From contig CAJTYN010000187.1 of assembly GCA_910584115.1 (NCBI GenBank), positions 1 through 5,400 on the forward strand: a stretch of 5,400 bases of DNA, written 5' to 3'. Numbering within the stretch: the stretch's first letter is position 1; each line of letters opens with the position of its first letter. Under the pieces are notes generated by a model, which ran no database searches, had not been told where the DNA came from, and was given only the letters and a program-made list of their open reading frames with translations. Positions 4,573 through 5,400 of this stretch are shown piece by piece. Origin of the DNA: an uncultured Lachnospiraceae bacterium (GTDB lineage: Bacteria; Bacillota; Clostridia; Lachnospirales; Lachnospiraceae). The position numbers and the translations under genes were made by a program.

Positions 4573-4593
4573 GTTTGCGAGAAAACAAAGACT

Positions 4594-4611
4594 GCGTAGA
4601 GGGGAGGTGAG
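4594..4611 (+). repeat. Early-gene leader repeat, copy 3
   Basis: GCGTAGAGGGGAGGTGAG differs at one position from 4317-4334 (GCGCAG...), and its AGGTGAG core is shared with the leaders at 3137-3156 and 5329-5348. All four sit immediately upstream of short rightward early genes. Confidence 0.6.
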
Positions 4612-4623
4612 GAAGGTAAGGTG

Positions 4624-4803
4624 ATGTGGACTTTGATATTTTTCTTGGCTACGGTCATTTCAGCGCTTGGCTGGCTGTCCTACTGGACCGCAACATGCGC
4701 ATTGATATGGTACATGATGGACAAAGGCTATACGCCTCCATCTGGAGAAGAGACGAAGGCGTATTGTTCACGAGTGTTGGAAAAGATGCTCCATATCCAT
4801 TAA
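4624..4803 (+). CDS. Short hydrophobic phage protein (MW-start)
   Basis: A 59-residue protein starting MWTLIFFLATVISALGWLSY, with one or two closely packed membrane segments (residues 2-31), then a soluble tail DKGYTPPSGEE and a C-terminal helix with Cys, Lys and His. A similar layout (MW-hydrophobic-ALGWLSYW ... MxDKGYTPPS) is familiar to me from Firmicute prophage early regions; function unknown. ATG at 4624 is preferred over GTG at 4621 because it matches the ATGTGG start of the sister genes and AGGAAGG (4610-4616) is 7-8 nt upstream. Its stop overlaps that of the leftward DUF2513 gene by 4 nt. Confidence 0.72.
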   Translation: MWTLIFFLATVISALGWLSYWTATCALIWYMMDKGYTPPSGEETKAYCSRVLEKMLHIH

Positions 4804-5234
4804 AGCCCAAAGTGGCTCTTGATCAGTTGTGCGATCACGACGGATGCAATCTGTCTCACAGATTCTAGTGATTTAGAGCCTACTTCAGCTGCGACATCTT
4901 TTACTCCAGACCAAATTTTATTGTCACGGATATTTTCCAGAAAATCATGTCCTTTTGGTGTAAGGTCTGCAATGCCGATCCGGTAGGAACCAATGGGAGT
5001 GATCATGGATAAAAGTTCAGCAGATGCACAGTAGTTGATGTGGTATATGAGTTCATCGTTATCAAATTTTTTAAGTAGCTCGCTCTGGTAGTCTGGTGGA
5101 GGGATCGGAGATTCGCCTATAAGTATCTGGCTTTTTTCAAGTCCAGAATCAATAAAATAGCAGTATTCTCTTAACCCCGTATTGTCTTCGACACAAAGTA
5201 GAAGTTGACGCACGCAGTCCAGGTTTAATCTCAT
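4800..5234 (-). CDS. DUF2513 family protein
   Basis: A 144-residue protein. The N-terminus MRLNLDCVRQLLLCVED, the central DELIYHINYC (60-69) and the C-terminal LTPKGHDFLENIRDNKIW (91-108) followed by the SLESVRQIASVVIAQLI helix are the hallmarks of DUF2513. The layout looks like a winged-helix-type fold, but no activity is established to my knowledge. Length is typical for the family. The internal ATG at 5234 is chosen over the upstream extension because AGGAGG (5249-5244) lies 9 nt before it and the family begins MKLN/MRLN. The extension would run through the promoter. The gene is leftward within a rightward early operon, has its own promoter (5316-5288), and ends in a 4-nt overlap with the convergent short gene. 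A lysogenic accessory role is inferred from position. Confidence 0.85.
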   Translation of the reverse strand: MRLNLDCVRQLLLCVEDNTGLREYCYFIDSGLEKSQILIGESPIPPPDYQSELLKKFDNDELIYHINYCASAELLSMITPIGSYRIGIADLTPKGHDFLENIRDNKIWSGVKDVAAEVGSKSLESVRQIASVVIAQLIKSHFGL

Positions 5235-5247
5235 GGTTTTTATCCTC

Positions 5248-5341
5248 CTTTCATATGTACTGAGCTGCGGCAATGGCCTATAAGTACAGTATAAGGGAGG
5301 ATGTAGCAAAAATCAATGAAGCAGTGTAGAGAGGAGGTGAG
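5248..5341. repeat. Divergent promoter/leader element, copy B
   Basis: Collinear with 4242-4334, with one net nucleotide difference in length. It carries the DUF2513 promoter leftward and the ribosome-binding leader of the terminal MWIS-type gene rightward. Its left edge runs into the DUF2513 Shine-Dalgarno. It has its own inverted repeat TGTACT/AGTACA (5256-5261, 5283-5288), different in sequence from that in copy A, spanning the expected transcription start. This may be an operator. Confidence 0.7.
5288..5316 (-). promoter_or_regulatory. DUF2513 promoter
   Basis: On the minus strand, TTGATT (5316-5311), 17 nt, TATACT (5293-5288). The spacing and flanking bases match the leftward promoter of repeat copy A. 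Transcription would begin near 5281, about 47 nt before the start codon. Confidence 0.72.
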
Positions 5342-5348
5342 AGGATAG
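5329..5348 (+). repeat. Early-gene leader repeat, copy 4
   Basis: Identical over 20 nt to 3137-3156 and, like it, followed 4 nt later by ATGTGGAT. It forms the right end of repeat copy B. Confidence 0.7.
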
Positions 5349-5352
5349 AAAG

Positions 5353-5400
5353 ATGTGGATTTCAAAAAAGAAATGGCACGAGTTAGAGGAAAGACTGTCC
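5353..5400 (+). CDS. MWIS-type short phage protein (partial)
   Basis: The first 16 codons of a rightward gene, MWISKKKWHELEERLS, truncated by the window edge. The pattern matches the protein at 3161-3364 (MWISSYKW...), and both share the identical leader, so they are paralogous early genes. The visible part begins a charged coiled-coil-like helix. GAGAGG in the leader lies 8 nt upstream of the ATG. Confidence 0.65.
   Translation, partial: MWISKKKWHELEERLS

Noticed and set aside
4626..4868. Rightward frame offset from the MW-start gene
   Set aside because: Out of frame with the better-supported 4624-4803 gene and overlaps DUF2513 antisense.
1..5400. CRISPR array, tRNA, insertion-sequence ends or attachment site
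   Set aside because: No regularly spaced repeats, cloverleaf, transposase or matching terminal repeats were seen.

Overview
The window looks like the immunity and early region of a prophage, or a prophage-like mobile element, in a Firmicute, most likely a clostridial gut-type genome (Lachnospiraceae-like). The grounds are near-consensus GGAGG ribosome-binding sites, TTGACN-17-TATAAT-type promoters, an XRE repressor plus an ImmA/IrrE-type protein facing a Cro-like gene, and short early proteins of types common in Firmicute phages. No integrase, structural gene, attachment site, tRNA or CRISPR array is visible, so the element type is inferred. I see nothing that fixes genus or species.

Layout. 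1-890 (- strand): a hicAB toxin-antitoxin locus. hicB is intact, hicA is interrupted by an in-frame TGA at codon 19, a second HicB-like N-terminal scrap lies upstream, and a further gene overlaps the 3' end of hicB and leaves the window on the left. 977-1660 (+): a protein with a glycine-rich hydrophobic stretch and three C-terminal zinc ribbons, followed by a hairpin. 1775-2735 (-): an ImmA/IrrE-like protein with an altered metal motif and its XRE repressor, overlapping genes. 2736-2917: a divergent switch with two back-to-back promoters and four related operator half-sites. 2918-5400: rightward short early genes (Cro-like regulator, an MWIS-type protein, two single-span membrane proteins, a second MWIS-type protein at the edge), interrupted by leftward genes with their own promoters (a frameshifted gene, a small membrane protein, a DUF2513 protein).

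How it works together (inference). The repressor would bind ATCTTC-type sites and hold the rightward early promoter off; the ImmA-like partner would help relieve repression. The leftward genes inside the early region have their own strong promoters, as expected of accessory 'moron' genes expressed from a quiet prophage.

Most noteworthy: (a) a ~93-nt divergent promoter/ribosome-binding element occurs twice (4242-4334, 5248-5341), and the first copy has apparently lost the gene it once served, which marks a cassette-swap junction; (b) a related purine-rich leader precedes four early genes; (c) the 3355-3751 gene is split by one extra A in a homopolymer; (d) hicA is broken while hicB is kept. 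The components belong to recognisable family types. I do not see convincing evidence for a wholly new system, though the cassette element and the small membrane protein at 3817-4146 are the best leads.
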